The notes beneath the pieces were generated by a model. It was not told the origin of the DNA, did no database searches, and was given only the letters and a program-made list of their open reading frames with translations. From positions 2,556,001 to 2,620,000 of the forward strand of contig NZ_CP159258.1 in NCBI RefSeq assembly GCF_040438925.1: DNA of 64,000 nucleotides. The letters run 5' to 3'. The translations under genes were made by a program, and so were the position numbers. Source of the stretch: Pseudomonas sp. MYb327. Its GTDB lineage: Bacteria; Pseudomonadota; Gammaproteobacteria; Pseudomonadales; Pseudomonadaceae. This document shows positions 44,392-54,403 of this stretch, piece by piece. Each line of letters starts with the position of its first letter. Positions within the stretch are counted from its first letter, which is position 1.

Positions 44392-45942
44392 TTACTGAAT
44401 TTGGTAATGCATGAATTTCTCGACCATCTGATCGGCGGTGAAAGTGGCTGGGCGCTGGCGGGGCGGGAATTGCTGGAAGGTGCCCAAAAATTGCTGGACC
44501 CGCACCAAGGCCGGCATGGCGACGATGCCGACTTTCTTGTCCCACCACTGGTTGTAGTTGTTGGAGTCAGTGTCCGCTCGCTCGAACGGATCTCGTCGCA
44601 AGTTGAAAACCTTGGGGATGCGCAGCTCGACAAATGGATCTCGCCACACATCGAACTGGTGCGCCCGCTGCTCGGCGAACACCAGTTTCCAGTCGCCGTC
44701 ACGCACACCGAGCAGTTTGCCGTCGTCGCTGAAGTAATAGAAATCGGTGCGCGGTCCCTTGTCTTCCTTGCCTTCCAGATACGGCAGGAAGTTGTAGCCG
44801 TCCAGATGCACCTTGAAGTTTTTCACACCGGCCTTGTAGCCCTTGAGCAACTGTTCTTTCACGTCGGTGACCCCGGCGGCGGCGAGCAAGGTCGGCATCC
44901 AATCCTGGTGCGACATGACCTGGTTGGAGATGGTGTCGGGCTTGATGTGGTTCGGCCAGCGAACGATGGCCGGCACACGAAAGCCCCCTTCCCAGTTGGT
45001 GTTCTTCTCGCCGCGGAACGGGGTGATGCCTGCGTCCGGCCACTGGTTGAAGTGCACACCGTTGTCGGTGGAGTAAATGACGATGGTGTTATCGGCAACA
45101 CCCAACTCATCAATTTTTTTCAGCAGTTGGCCAACCTGGTCATCGTGTTCGAGCATACCGTCGTTGTACTCGCCCTGCCCCGACCTGCCGGCGACCTTGG
45201 CGCTGACGTGAGTGTAGTAATGCATGCGCGTGGAGTTGAACCAGACAAAGAACGGCTTGTCGGCCTTGACCGCTTTGTCCATGAAGTTGGTCGACGCTGC
45301 CAGAAATTCTTCGTCTATGGTTTCCATGCGTTTTTTGGTCAAGGCGCCCAGGTCTTCGATCTTGCCGTCGACACTGCTGCGAATCACGCCACGAGGACGG
45401 AACATCTTGTCCATGACGGGGTTCTTGGTCCAGTCCGGGTCTTCGGGACCTTCTTCAGCATTGAGGTGATAGAGATTGCCGAAGAACTCGTCAAAACCGT
45501 GGTTGGTCGGCAGATATTCGTCGCGGTCGCCCAAATGATTCTTGCCGAATTGACCGGTGGTGTAACCGAGCGGTTTGAGCAACTCGGCGATCGTTGGGTC
45601 TTCAGGCTTCAGGCCCACTGTCGCACCCGGGATGCCGACCTTGGTCAAGCCCGTGCGCACGGGGTGCTGGCCGGTAATGAACGCAGCCCGTCCCGCGGTG
45701 CAGCTCTGCTCGCCGTAGTAGTCGGTGAACATCACACCTTCCTTGGCGAGACGGTCGATGTTGGGCGTTTGATAGCCCATGATGCCGTTGCTGTACCGAC
45801 TGATGTTGGTGATGCCGATGTCATCACCGAAAATCACCAGAATGTTCGGCTTGTCTGCGGCCATGGCCTGTGACGACACGCCTGCCGCCAGCAAGGCGAC
45901 CGCGCTGCACCAACGCTTGAGCCTGGAGCTCACACACATCAT
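44392..45942 (-). CDS. Periplasmic arylsulfatase (formylglycine type)
   Basis: 516 residues. Signal peptide ends AMA near 28. N-terminal metal site NILVIFGDDIG (D40, D41) and the C81-TAGR motif (CxAxR form), whose cysteine must be turned into formylglycine for catalysis. Later STDNGVHFNQW provides further metal ligands and DWKLVF follows. It hydrolyses sulfate esters (R-O-SO3) in the periplasm. AGGAG precedes ATG 45942. It stands between two DUF1254 genes, so the three probably act on one substrate. No sulfatase-modifying-factor gene is in the window. Confidence 0.9.
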   Translation of the reverse strand: MMCVSSRLKRWCSAVALLAAGVSSQAMAADKPNILVIFGDDIGITNISRYSNGIMGYQTPNIDRLAKEGVMFTDYYGEQSCTAGRAAFITGQHPVRTGLTKVGIPGATVGLKPEDPTIAELLKPLGYTTGQFGKNHLGDRDEYLPTNHGFDEFFGNLYHLNAEEGPEDPDWTKNPVMDKMFRPRGVIRSSVDGKIEDLGALTKKRMETIDEEFLAASTNFMDKAVKADKPFFVWFNSTRMHYYTHVSAKVAGRSGQGEYNDGMLEHDDQVGQLLKKIDELGVADNTIVIYSTDNGVHFNQWPDAGITPFRGEKNTNWEGGFRVPAIVRWPNHIKPDTISNQVMSHQDWMPTLLAAAGVTDVKEQLLKGYKAGVKNFKVHLDGYNFLPYLEGKEDKGPRTDFYYFSDDGKLLGVRDGDWKLVFAEQRAHQFDVWRDPFVELRIPKVFNLRRDPFERADTDSNNYNQWWDKKVGIVAMPALVRVQQFLGTFQQFPPRQRPATFTADQMVEKFMHYQIQ

Positions 45943-45983
45943 GCCTTTCTCCTGATTCTTATTGGTTGTAATGGGGGTCACTG

Positions 45984-47447
45984 TCAGTCCAGACGCACAG
46001 CGCCCGGGGGCGTCCATGCGCCGCTGAGTACCTCGGCCTTTGGCCAATAGGTGCGAATGGTCAGCTCAAATTCGCTCTTGGGTGCCGGGAGCCAATTGGC
46101 TTCCTTGTCCTTGCCCGGGGAGCCGTGCTGCACATACAGGGTCAGTGAGCCGTCGGCGTTGTACTTCATGCTTTTGCTGTTCTTGGTACCCAGGGAGTAG
46201 CGGTCGAGCGTATTGGCGGCGAAGAAGTGTTGAGGGTCGTACATCGTCAGCGACCAGAAGCCCTCGGCCGGCGGTGTCTGGCCTTTGGCAAAGGTCAGGG
46301 TGTAACGATGATCGCCATGCAGACGCAGGCCCTTCTGTTCCACCTCAAGGAAGAAGTAACGGGTTTCCTCGGGCTGGTTGGTGTACATGTTCGACTTGGC
46401 GGTAGCCGTGCGCGTCAGGTAGTCATGGCCCCAGCGCGCCACGTTGGTCGGCGAGTTCCAGCCATTGGGCAGACGCGAGCCATTGGTCTGGAACGAGAAC
46501 AGCGGTGACACCACCTGTTCTTCAGTTTCGATGGCGGCCTTGACGATGGCGGCCTTGACCGCCGGGTCTTTCGCGGCGGCATCGAGCAACGCCTTTATCA
46601 TCGCGTAGCGGCTTTCTTCGCCAGGCAGCGGTGGCACCTTGGCGAGTACCTCAGGTAGCTGGTCGAAGAACGTTTGCGGGTTCACCCAGCGCACTTCCGC
46701 AGAAGTTTTTTGCGCCGCCGGGAAGTGCGGCGTGGCTTTCCAGTCTTTGGTGATGGTCTTGCCGGTGTACTGGCTCAGCGGGTAGACCACCATTTGGTTG
46801 AGGACGGGCTGGATGGCTTGGCGATCTTCGGCGCTGTCGTCCAGAAATGCACGGGGGCCGACAGCCACCAGTTCAGTGGGTGCCCGAATGACCTGGGTGA
46901 TGCCCTCAGGCACGGCGCCCTTCCAGTTCGGCCCTGCCACCAGATAGTTGCCGGGACGGGTGCCGTACTGTTTGCCCAATCTGGAGAATTCTTCGCTGCG
47001 CGCGTCATACAGCGCGTACACCCAGAAGCGGTCGCCAAAATCCGGTACCTGCAACACCATCGGATCGTCGTCGGTGGCACCATAGCCAAAGCCATACACC
47101 ACGTCCTGGTTAGGGTGTGCGATCCAGTGCTGGTCCGGTGAAATGTAGTCAGTGAGCATGCTGATGTAACCGGTCGGCGCGGCGGGAAGAATGCCGCCCA
47201 CCAAACCGGGTTCAGGAGCTCTGGAAAACGACGCGCGACGATTGAAGGCATTCACGATCGGCCAGCCCCACAGGTAGGCATCCTCGGCGATAACTTTGGC
47301 GCTGGCCACGGTGATGACGGTTCCGGCCGGGATGCCTGGGACCTCGGAGGCCGGTTTGCCGGCAGCGTTCTCTCCGGCCCGGACGCCGCCCACCAGGACG
47401 ACGGTCATGGCAAGGGCGAGCAAGGAGTACCTGAAGGTGTTCTTCAT
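45984..47447 (-). CDS. DUF1254/DUF1214 family periplasmic protein, paralogue 2
   Basis: 487 residues with a signal peptide (cut after GVRA, about 24). Clear DUF1254 pattern YLWGWPIVNAFNRRA, HPNQDVVYGFGYGATDDDPMVLQVPD and RFWVYALYDAR; DUF1214 part with GFWSLTMYDPQHFF and NWLPAPKSEFELTIRTYWP. Start 47447 was chosen because an upstream in-frame ATG overlaps a terminator hairpin and gives a poor signal peptide. It comes 41 bp before the sulfatase gene. An intrinsic terminator lies in its leader, 23 bp before its ATG. Confidence 0.85.
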   Translation of the reverse strand: MKNTFRYSLLALAMTVVLVGGVRAGENAAGKPASEVPGIPAGTVITVASAKVIAEDAYLWGWPIVNAFNRRASFSRAPEPGLVGGILPAAPTGYISMLTDYISPDQHWIAHPNQDVVYGFGYGATDDDPMVLQVPDFGDRFWVYALYDARSEEFSRLGKQYGTRPGNYLVAGPNWKGAVPEGITQVIRAPTELVAVGPRAFLDDSAEDRQAIQPVLNQMVVYPLSQYTGKTITKDWKATPHFPAAQKTSAEVRWVNPQTFFDQLPEVLAKVPPLPGEESRYAMIKALLDAAAKDPAVKAAIVKAAIETEEQVVSPLFSFQTNGSRLPNGWNSPTNVARWGHDYLTRTATAKSNMYTNQPEETRYFFLEVEQKGLRLHGDHRYTLTFAKGQTPPAEGFWSLTMYDPQHFFAANTLDRYSLGTKNSKSMKYNADGSLTLYVQHGSPGKDKEANWLPAPKSEFELTIRTYWPKAEVLSGAWTPPGAVRLD

Positions 47448-47469
47448 CGGGTTCAAGTTCCGTATGGAT

Positions 47470-47499
47470 AAAAAGACCCGGCTCAACAATGAGCCGGGT
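47470..47499 (-). terminator. Intrinsic terminator between RND permease and DUF1254 genes
   Basis: Perfect 10-bp stem ACCCGGCTCA / TGAGCCGGGT with a 4-base loop (47476-47499), followed on the minus strand by CTTTTTA. It lies 85 bp after the permease stop and only 23 bp before the next start codon, so downstream genes must depend on read-through or on a promoter squeezed in before it. Confidence 0.85.
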
Positions 47500-47583
47500 A
47501 CTCGGCAACAACTCCGACAAGCGTCGATAGCTTCCGTGTAGCCCGACCCGCCAGCGCGCGGCAGGTTGGTTCTTCGGTTTTTT

Positions 47584-49974
47584 TCAGTGGTTGCGGACCG
47601 TCCCTTTTGGCAGTAGCCAGGCGGCCAGTGCCGGCAACAACAGGATGGCGCCGAGCATGTTCACCAGGAACATGAAGGCCAGGAGGATGCCCATGTCGGC
47701 CTGGAACTTGAGGTTTGAAAAGGCCCAGGTGGCGATCGACAACGTCATGGTCACGGCGGTGAACACCGACGCCGTACCGCGCTGCTTGAGCGCTTCGACG
47801 AAGGCTTCGCGCAGCGTAATACCGCCGTCATCCATCTCATGCTTGATCCGCTCGAACAGGTAAATGCCGTAGTCCACGCCGACGCCCACGCCCAATGCCA
47901 CCACCGGCAAGGTGTTGACCTTGACGCCGATGCCCAGCAAAGCCATCAGCGCGTTGCACAGCACCGTGACCAGCGCCAGCGGGATGATCACGCAGAGGGT
48001 GATGCGCAGGGAGCGGAACATCCACAGGCACAGCAGCGTCACCGAAGCGAACAGCGCACCGTTGACCAGCCTGTCGCCGGCGTGAACCACTTCGTTTGTC
48101 GCGGCCATGACGCCAACGTTGCCGGAGGCCAGCTCGAACGTGACCTGATCGTTGTCGTAGGCAGCCTTGAACGCCTTGATGCTGTCCATCAGGTTGCTGA
48201 TGGTGTCGGCCTGGTGATCCTTGGTGTAGATCGACACCGGGATCGCATTGCAGGCACTGTTCATGTACTCGGTGCCAACCCGTGTGGCGAAGCCCACACC
48301 CTGGGCGATTTGCGCGGTCGGCTCGGGCAGCACCCGCCATTTCAGGTCGGTTTCCGCGTAGGCCTGGGTGATGTTGCCGACAAAACCGGCGAGGCTACGC
48401 ACCGAAGAGACGCCGTCATCCTGACGCAGGTACAACTCCAGCTCGTTGATCGGGTCCAGCACCTCGCGCTTGACGCAGGGCGTCTCGTCGCCCTGAGCCT
48501 TAACGATCACCTGCAATAGGTCGACGCCGATGGCGAAGTCACGGGTGATGGTTGCCACGTCCTGGTTGTAGCGCGAATCCGGGCGCAGTTCCGGCACGCC
48601 GACGCCGATGTCGCCGACATGCAGATGCCGGGCCTCAAGTAGCCCCCACCCCAGCAACACGGCTGCACACAGCAAGGCCCACGCCGCACCGCGACGGGTC
48701 GCCAGCACCCCGAGGCGCTCCCACAAGCCGGCACCGAGGGTTTCCTTGCCACGCAGCTTCTGCGCGTCGGCCGCGGACAGACGCATGAACGACAACAGGA
48801 TCGGCAGCAGCATCTTGTTGGTGACGATCATCACCGACACACCGAGGGTCGCGGTGATCGCCAGTTCTCGGACCATCTCGATGTCCACCAGCGCAATCAC
48901 CATGAAGCCCAAGGCATTGGCCAACAATGCAACGGCGCCGGGAACGAAGAGTTTCTGGAAACAATTGCGCGAGGCCGTGACGCCGTCAGCGCCATTGAGG
49001 GTTTCCAGTTTCCAGGCGTTGGTCATCTGCACGGCATGGGACACACCGATGGAAAAGATCAGGAACGGCACCAGGATCGACATCGGGTCCAGGGTCAGTT
49101 TCAGCAGCGGCAACAACCCCAGCAACCAGACCACCGGGACCATCGCGCAGATCAGCGCCCAGCCCGTCAACATCAGCGAACCGCAATACCAGTACAACAA
49201 CAGCGCACTGATGGCGAAGGCGATGATGAAAAACACCAGTACGTCGGAGGCCCCTTCGGCGATGTCGCCAATGGATTTGGCGAAACCGATGATGTGAATG
49301 CTGATGCCGGCGCCCTGATTGTCCTGGCGAATTTTCTCCAGCTTGTTCGCCACGTCCTGAAGGTCCAGGCGCTTGCCGGTGATCGGGTCGGTCTCCTGCA
49401 AGTTCGCCACCACCATGGCCGATGACAGGTCATTGGAGACGATGCGCCCGACCCAGTCGGACTTCAGCGTGCGTTCGCGCACCTGGGCAATCTGCTGCGG
49501 CGTGCCGGCGTAGCTGGAGTCCACCAGGTTGCCGCCGGTAAAACCGTCTTCGACCACTTCGGTGTAACGCACATTGGAGGTGAACAGCGAGGTCACCGAA
49601 CTGCGCTCCACGCCGTTGATGAAGAAGACTTCGTCCGACACCTTTCGCAGCACCGCCATGGCTTCGGGGTTGAAGATTTCTCCCTTGTCGGTTTTCACCG
49701 ACACCAGCACCTTGTTGGCGCCGCCGAAATCCTTCTGGTATTCGAGAAAGGTTTTCATGTACTCGTGGTGCAGCGGAATCATCTTGAAGAAGCCCGCTTC
49801 GACCTTGAGATTCGTGGCGCTGTAGCCCAGCGCCACTGTGATCAGAATGAACAGCGCCAACAAGGCTTTGCGCTGATAAAAAATCCAGTAGGACACTTTA
49901 CCGACCAGGCCCCGGGCAAAGTCCTTGCGCGCCAGCTCATCGGCATTCACCACGTATTTTTCCTGAATGCTCAT
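47584..49974 (-). CDS. MMPL/RND-family inner-membrane permease
   Basis: 796 residues with about twelve helices in two halves, each led by a large periplasmic loop (about 65-230 and 460-620). The second half holds VVALGVGVGVDYGIYLFERI, the first SILVPFLIFSIGVSHAVQMTNA; both carry the helix-4 pattern of proton-driven MMPL/HpnN-like lipid transporters with a sterol-sensing-like core. It is predicted to move a hydrophobic molecule between inner membrane and periplasm. It starts 3 bp after the YCF48 stop, with AGGAG overlapping that stop. Confidence 0.9.
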   Translation of the reverse strand: MSIQEKYVVNADELARKDFARGLVGKVSYWIFYQRKALLALFILITVALGYSATNLKVEAGFFKMIPLHHEYMKTFLEYQKDFGGANKVLVSVKTDKGEIFNPEAMAVLRKVSDEVFFINGVERSSVTSLFTSNVRYTEVVEDGFTGGNLVDSSYAGTPQQIAQVRERTLKSDWVGRIVSNDLSSAMVVANLQETDPITGKRLDLQDVANKLEKIRQDNQGAGISIHIIGFAKSIGDIAEGASDVLVFFIIAFAISALLLYWYCGSLMLTGWALICAMVPVVWLLGLLPLLKLTLDPMSILVPFLIFSIGVSHAVQMTNAWKLETLNGADGVTASRNCFQKLFVPGAVALLANALGFMVIALVDIEMVRELAITATLGVSVMIVTNKMLLPILLSFMRLSAADAQKLRGKETLGAGLWERLGVLATRRGAAWALLCAAVLLGWGLLEARHLHVGDIGVGVPELRPDSRYNQDVATITRDFAIGVDLLQVIVKAQGDETPCVKREVLDPINELELYLRQDDGVSSVRSLAGFVGNITQAYAETDLKWRVLPEPTAQIAQGVGFATRVGTEYMNSACNAIPVSIYTKDHQADTISNLMDSIKAFKAAYDNDQVTFELASGNVGVMAATNEVVHAGDRLVNGALFASVTLLCLWMFRSLRITLCVIIPLALVTVLCNALMALLGIGVKVNTLPVVALGVGVGVDYGIYLFERIKHEMDDGGITLREAFVEALKQRGTASVFTAVTMTLSIATWAFSNLKFQADMGILLAFMFLVNMLGAILLLPALAAWLLPKGTVRNH

Positions 49975-49977
49975 GGG

Positions 49978-50934
49978 TTACTCCTGACGCTCGGTCGCGT
50001 TCACCGCGAGCGGCGTGACACCCCGATCACCGACCGCGAGCAATTGTCCATCGCCCAGCTGTATCGCCTTTGCCAGGCTGACATGGGTGGAGGGCAGCGG
50101 CTTGAAGCTGCGTCCCTGATCATCACTGGCCAGCAGCAAGCCGCTGTTGCCGAACACCAGAACGCGTCCGGACTTCAACTCGACGGCGCCATTGAAGGCG
50201 AAGGTGGTTGCCGTGTCGCGCCGGGTCCAGGTCTGGCCGCCATCGCTGGAAAGCCAAAGGTTTCCGCGCATGCCGTAGATCAGAAGATCGCCGTTGTGCA
50301 GTTGCAGGGCGCCGAACAGGCTGCCGGCATAAGGGCTCTGCATGGCCTGCCAGGTTTCGCCGCGGTCTGCGGATTTCGCCAGGGTGCCGCTCTCGCCCAC
50401 CAATAGGTATTCGCCGTTGGCCAGCGGGAGGATCCGCGAGATGTGCCGGTCAAAATCGCCGTCCAGGATGGGCAAACGCTCCCACGTCGCACCGTTGTCC
50501 CTGGACAGCAGATACAGACCGAACGCGCCCCAGGCGGCCATGTGCCCTTCACCCAGCACCACAACGCCCAACAGCGCGTCTCCATTGGTGTCGGCTTCGA
50601 CCGTCGTCCAATGCCGGCCACCATCTTCGGTACGCAACAGCGCGCCGCCATGACCCACGACGACGCCGACCTGTGCATTGGCGAAAGCGACGCCCGAGAG
50701 CGTGCGGGTGGTTGCCGTGCGCACAGTGCTCCAGGCTTGCGCGTGTTCATCGGCGATCAAGACGACACCGCGCTCGCCAACGGCAACAAGGTGCTGGCCG
50801 TTATCGGCGATGTTTAGCAGCAGGACATGGTTAGGGCTGATCTGATAATCGAGTTTGGGCGGTTCGGCGCACACTGCGGTGGCCAACAGACACACGCCAA
50901 CACCCGCCAGCCAATCCAGGTGGCGTAAGGACAT
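49978..50934 (-). CDS. Periplasmic YCF48/BNR beta-propeller protein
   Basis: 318 residues. Signal peptide ends AVCA near 21. It is built of repeated blades with Asp-box-type turns (TEDGGRHWTTV, SRDNGATWERL, SADRGETWQAM, SSDGGQTWTRR, SDDQGRSFKPL), about seven blades, similar to the photosystem II stability factor YCF48/Hcf136. In bacterial clusters with DUF1302, DUF1329 and MMPL genes such a protein probably acts as a scaffold in the periplasm. Start 50934 is chosen because it gives a signal peptide; 51048 would overlap the preceding gene. Confidence 0.85.
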   Translation of the reverse strand: MSLRHLDWLAGVGVCLLATAVCAEPPKLDYQISPNHVLLLNIADNGQHLVAVGERGVVLIADEHAQAWSTVRTATTRTLSGVAFANAQVGVVVGHGGALLRTEDGGRHWTTVEADTNGDALLGVVVLGEGHMAAWGAFGLYLLSRDNGATWERLPILDGDFDRHISRILPLANGEYLLVGESGTLAKSADRGETWQAMQSPYAGSLFGALQLHNGDLLIYGMRGNLWLSSDGGQTWTRRDTATTFAFNGAVELKSGRVLVFGNSGLLLASDDQGRSFKPLPSTHVSLAKAIQLGDGQLLAVGDRGVTPLAVNATERQE

Positions 50935-51004
50935 GAGAAAAATTCCAGTGAGCAGGCGAGCGACCGTTGGCCGCTCGCAGCAGGTTGACGAAGGCAGCTC
51001 TCGA

Positions 51005-52360
51005 TCATTTGCCCATGCGGCGCAGCGCGTCAGGCTGGAAGTCGACAAATCGACCCTTGATCCCGAATTTCCACGGGTTCGGCTCTTCGTTGGCCAGGCC
51101 GGCGAGGTAGTAGCCGCCGTTGCTCAGGTCGTGCCAGATGTTGGCGCGGTACCACGGCACCTGGGCGTCGTAGAACTGGATCAGCGGATGCACGCCGATG
51201 CGCCACAGGGTGCCACGGGTGTCGTAGGCGTCGCTGGCCAGTAAGGTCCAGGAGTCTTCGTCCAGATACATCACACGCTTGCCATAGACGTGCTTGGCGT
51301 CCGGGCGCAACGTGCCTTCCACGACCCAAACACGATGCAATTCATAGCGCATGAAGTCCGGGTTGGGGGTGTTGGCGGTGAGGATGTCCTTGTATTTGGC
51401 CTGCTTCGAACCGAGCTTGTAGTCGTTGTACGGCACGTACATTTCGCGCTTGCCTACAAGCTTCCACTCGAAGCGATCGGGCGCACCGTTGTAGCCATCG
51501 AAGTCGTCAGTTACGCGCAGGCCTTCGGTGCCGTCGTTGACGTTATCGTAGGCCAGGTCCGGCGCACGGCGCACTCGGCGTTGGCCGACGTTGTAGATCC
51601 ACGCCGAACGCACTTCCTTGACCTGGTCGATCGGTTCCTGCACCAGTTGCACGGTGCCGGCCAAGGTAGCCGGGGAGATGAAGCGCGCCGAGTAGTTGAG
51701 CAGGCGGTTGTCCGATGGCTTGTCCATGTTGCTATCGAATACGCGGTTTTCTTCTATGCGCAGGGCGTAGTAGTCGCCCCCGCCCCGTACCGGAAAGGAA
51801 GCGTAGGTGCGCTGCAGACCACCGCCGAGGTAGCGCACGTTATGGTTCCAGATGGCTTCCAGGCCATTTTTCGGGATCGGGAACGGCGTGGTGGAACCAT
51901 TCAGGTTATTCACGCCAAAACCGTTGAGCTCGACGTGCACCGCTTCCTGCTTGACCTTGTCGGCGACCGCCGCCGGCACCATGGCGGTCCGATGGGTCGG
52001 ATAGACCGGCATCGAATAGTTCGGGTACTTGGCCAGCAACGCCTGCATGCCCGGCGTGATCTTGTCCTTGTACTGCGCCATGTTCGCGGCCGTGATGGTG
52101 AACAGGGGTTTCTCGCTGGCGAACGGGTCGACGTAGCCCTGTTCCGGACTCCAGCCGGCCGGTGGTTGCGCCAGTCCGCCGGTGTAAGCGGGAATGGAAC
52201 CGTCAGCATTACCGGCCATCTCACCACCCAGCGGCGTCAGGTCTTTGCCCAGGCGAGCGGCTTGGTCGGCAGTGATCTGGGCATGCGCCGGGCTGCTCAG
52301 GGCGAGCAGCAAGGCAGACGCCATGCCGCCCAGGCGCGCGGCATGAAGAATCGTGTTCAT
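51005..52360 (-). CDS. DUF1329 family LolB-like periplasmic lipid carrier
   Basis: 451 residues with a signal peptide (cut after AHA, about 28). The DUF1329 pattern is clear: LGKDLTPLGGEMAGNADGSIPAYTGG at the start of the mature protein, the central YNVGQRRVRRAPDLAYDN, and WTLLASDAYDTRGTLWR near the end. DUF1329 has a LolA/LolB-like open barrel suited to carrying a lipid across the periplasm. GAGG lies before the ATG, 23 bp after the DUF1302 stop. Confidence 0.9.
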   Translation of the reverse strand: MNTILHAARLGGMASALLLALSSPAHAQITADQAARLGKDLTPLGGEMAGNADGSIPAYTGGLAQPPAGWSPEQGYVDPFASEKPLFTITAANMAQYKDKITPGMQALLAKYPNYSMPVYPTHRTAMVPAAVADKVKQEAVHVELNGFGVNNLNGSTTPFPIPKNGLEAIWNHNVRYLGGGLQRTYASFPVRGGGDYYALRIEENRVFDSNMDKPSDNRLLNYSARFISPATLAGTVQLVQEPIDQVKEVRSAWIYNVGQRRVRRAPDLAYDNVNDGTEGLRVTDDFDGYNGAPDRFEWKLVGKREMYVPYNDYKLGSKQAKYKDILTANTPNPDFMRYELHRVWVVEGTLRPDAKHVYGKRVMYLDEDSWTLLASDAYDTRGTLWRIGVHPLIQFYDAQVPWYRANIWHDLSNGGYYLAGLANEEPNPWKFGIKGRFVDFQPDALRRMGK

Positions 52361-52383
52361 CGGACTTACCTCTTATTGTTCTG

Positions 52384-54258
52384 TCAGAAGCTGTAGCTGT
52401 AATTGGCGGAGTAGAAATCGCGGTCGTGCAGCGGGTCGTATTCGGCGCTGTTGTCGAAACTCACGTAGCTGAAGTCGAGCTTGTGCTGCTTGTTGTAATC
52501 GAAGGTGATGCCCAGGGCGCTGGTGATGCGACCTTCATTGAACTGGCCATCCATCGAGACCCCGTCGACGTCCTGGCCGACGAAGGCATAAGGCGAGGCG
52601 GTGACGCTGGTGCCGAGGAAATTGTTGTAGTCCAGCTGGCCGCGCAGGCGATAACCCCACGCGAAGTCGGTGACGTAACCATCGTTCTTGCAGCCGGCAG
52701 CGCTGGAATTGACCAGGCTTGGCACCGGGCTGGTACAGGTGTTGCCACCGGCGGGAATGGTCGGTGAGGAACCCATCCCGTAGATGAAGCCACGACCATA
52801 ACGGCGGTCAGTGTCATCCTGGGGAATGTTGTTCCACTGGAAACCGACTTCAGCGACCACCGTCAGGTTCTCGGCCTTGAGCACGTTGGGGAACACGTTC
52901 ACGCCATTGACCTGAAACTGGGTTTTCTCATAGCGATCCCAGCCTGCGGTAAACGACTGGCTTTGCACTTTCACCAACTGCAGGAGGTCGGCCGCCGGGC
53001 CGACACCGGCCAGGGCGCCGTTGAGCAAATCCCCGCCATTGATCTGCGCAGGCTGGTTAGGCGAGTAGCTCAGTTCCGAGCCGATCGACCATCCTCCCAG
53101 GGTGGTGGTGAAGCTCAGGCCGTACAGGCGAATGTCTTCCGGGTATTCCCAACTGGGCCCGACGAACTGGCCCTGGGCGTTGCGTGCCACCGCTCCCGGT
53201 GTCCCGGCGTTGGGAAACTCCGTCAGCGCTGCGCTACCGGTGCTGCGCAAGCCCAGGTACGGCGTGCGCGAGTGATAGTTGAGGTAGTACAGGCCCAACT
53301 CGCCGTCGAGGGCATCCAGCGGGAAGCGGAACGCCACGCCCCACTGGCCGCTGTCGTGGGGCTCCTTGCCCTTGATCTCCGGCAGGTAGGCGCCGGCGGC
53401 AATCTTGGTCGGCGACGATGGATTGGTGCCACCGAGGAAGGTGCCCAGCTGGCAATCGCCAAAGTCCTGGCCAATGGCGCTCTCGGTGACCGACCAGTAA
53501 TGCCCGCAACCTTCGATGGCGGTGGCTTCGTACTTGAGCTGGTAGAACGCCTCCATGGAAATCCCGGCCGGCAAGCCGATGTTCATGTAGCCCATCCACA
53601 CGGGAATCAGGGCTTCCTTGAGTTCCGTGCCGGGCCGGCGCAACGCAGGCACGTCCAGGGGGTTGATCTGGTTGATGCCCTGGATATAAGCGCTCTCGCC
53701 CCAATTCACCACCTGGCGACCGAGGCGTACCTGCACTGGTGTCTCATCAAAGTAGTAAGTGTTGTAGGCGTAGGCATCGAGCAGGTAGACCCCGCTGAAT
53801 TTCTGCAGATCGGCATAGCCATCGTCATTGAGCGGCTTCTTGCGGTAGCCATTGGAGGCGCTACCGAAGTTGACGTCTTCGTCCTTGAGCGCCTCGTCAT
53901 ACCAACCCTTGACGCGTACCAGGCCGCCCATGTCGCCATTGCGCAGGGACAGGTCCGTGACGAACTTGGCGATGGTCGAGACGCGGTCGCCTTTGTCGTA
54001 GTTGAGGTTGCCGGCGTCGACCGAGCCTGCCGTACCACCGGACTTGCCCACCAGCGCGCCGTTGGCGGCGCTGTAGAGTGCGCTGTCCTGATTCTCCGCG
54101 CGCCATTGCGAGCCCACCGATAGCGTGGTGTTCCACTCCCCTTCCCAGCCGTTCTCCAGCTGGAACGGCATGGCTTGCACCGCCCCGGCCGACGCGCAGG
54201 AAACCGCCAGCGCCAAGGGTTTCACCCATGTCCCAACCTTGCAGTTTTTATTGTGCAT
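52384..54258 (-). CDS. DUF1302 family outer-membrane beta-barrel
   Basis: 624 residues. Long signal peptide (cut at VQA, about 29), then repeated amphipathic strands, LGRQVVNWGESAYIQGINQINPLDVPALRRPG as the DUF1302 hallmark, and a terminal Phe (YSYSF). DUF1302 proteins are outer-membrane barrels nearly always paired with DUF1329. Start 54258 has GGAG at six bases; in-frame ATGs further upstream lack this. It is the first gene of the transport operon and lies 104 bp from a tandem 21-bp repeat that probably binds the divergent AraC regulator. Confidence 0.9.
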   Translation of the reverse strand: MHNKNCKVGTWVKPLALAVSCASAGAVQAMPFQLENGWEGEWNTTLSVGSQWRAENQDSALYSAANGALVGKSGGTAGSVDAGNLNYDKGDRVSTIAKFVTDLSLRNGDMGGLVRVKGWYDEALKDEDVNFGSASNGYRKKPLNDDGYADLQKFSGVYLLDAYAYNTYYFDETPVQVRLGRQVVNWGESAYIQGINQINPLDVPALRRPGTELKEALIPVWMGYMNIGLPAGISMEAFYQLKYEATAIEGCGHYWSVTESAIGQDFGDCQLGTFLGGTNPSSPTKIAAGAYLPEIKGKEPHDSGQWGVAFRFPLDALDGELGLYYLNYHSRTPYLGLRSTGSAALTEFPNAGTPGAVARNAQGQFVGPSWEYPEDIRLYGLSFTTTLGGWSIGSELSYSPNQPAQINGGDLLNGALAGVGPAADLLQLVKVQSQSFTAGWDRYEKTQFQVNGVNVFPNVLKAENLTVVAEVGFQWNNIPQDDTDRRYGRGFIYGMGSSPTIPAGGNTCTSPVPSLVNSSAAGCKNDGYVTDFAWGYRLRGQLDYNNFLGTSVTASPYAFVGQDVDGVSMDGQFNEGRITSALGITFDYNKQHKLDFSYVSFDNSAEYDPLHDRDFYSANYSYSF

Positions 54259-54361
54259 GCAGATCTCCGCCATCGCCCTTACCGTGCGGGGCCGAACTTG
54301 ACCCCTTGGCTGAGCGTTCTTGTTTGTTTGTGCAAGCATGCAGAGAGAGGCAGGAAAATCA

Positions 54362-54403
54362 TTTGTCCGTTCACGTCAGAAGTTTGTCATTAGACGTCAG
54401 CAG
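54362..54403. promoter_or_regulatory. Tandem 21-bp direct repeats, candidate AraC operator
   Basis: Two adjoining copies, TTTGTC-N5-ACGTCAG-NAG, agree at 16 of 21 positions with no gap, giving a two-turn helical spacing as AraC-type dimers need. They lie between the DUF1302 and AraC genes, 104 bp before the DUF1302 ATG. A second pair is at 58367-58408. Confidence 0.75.
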
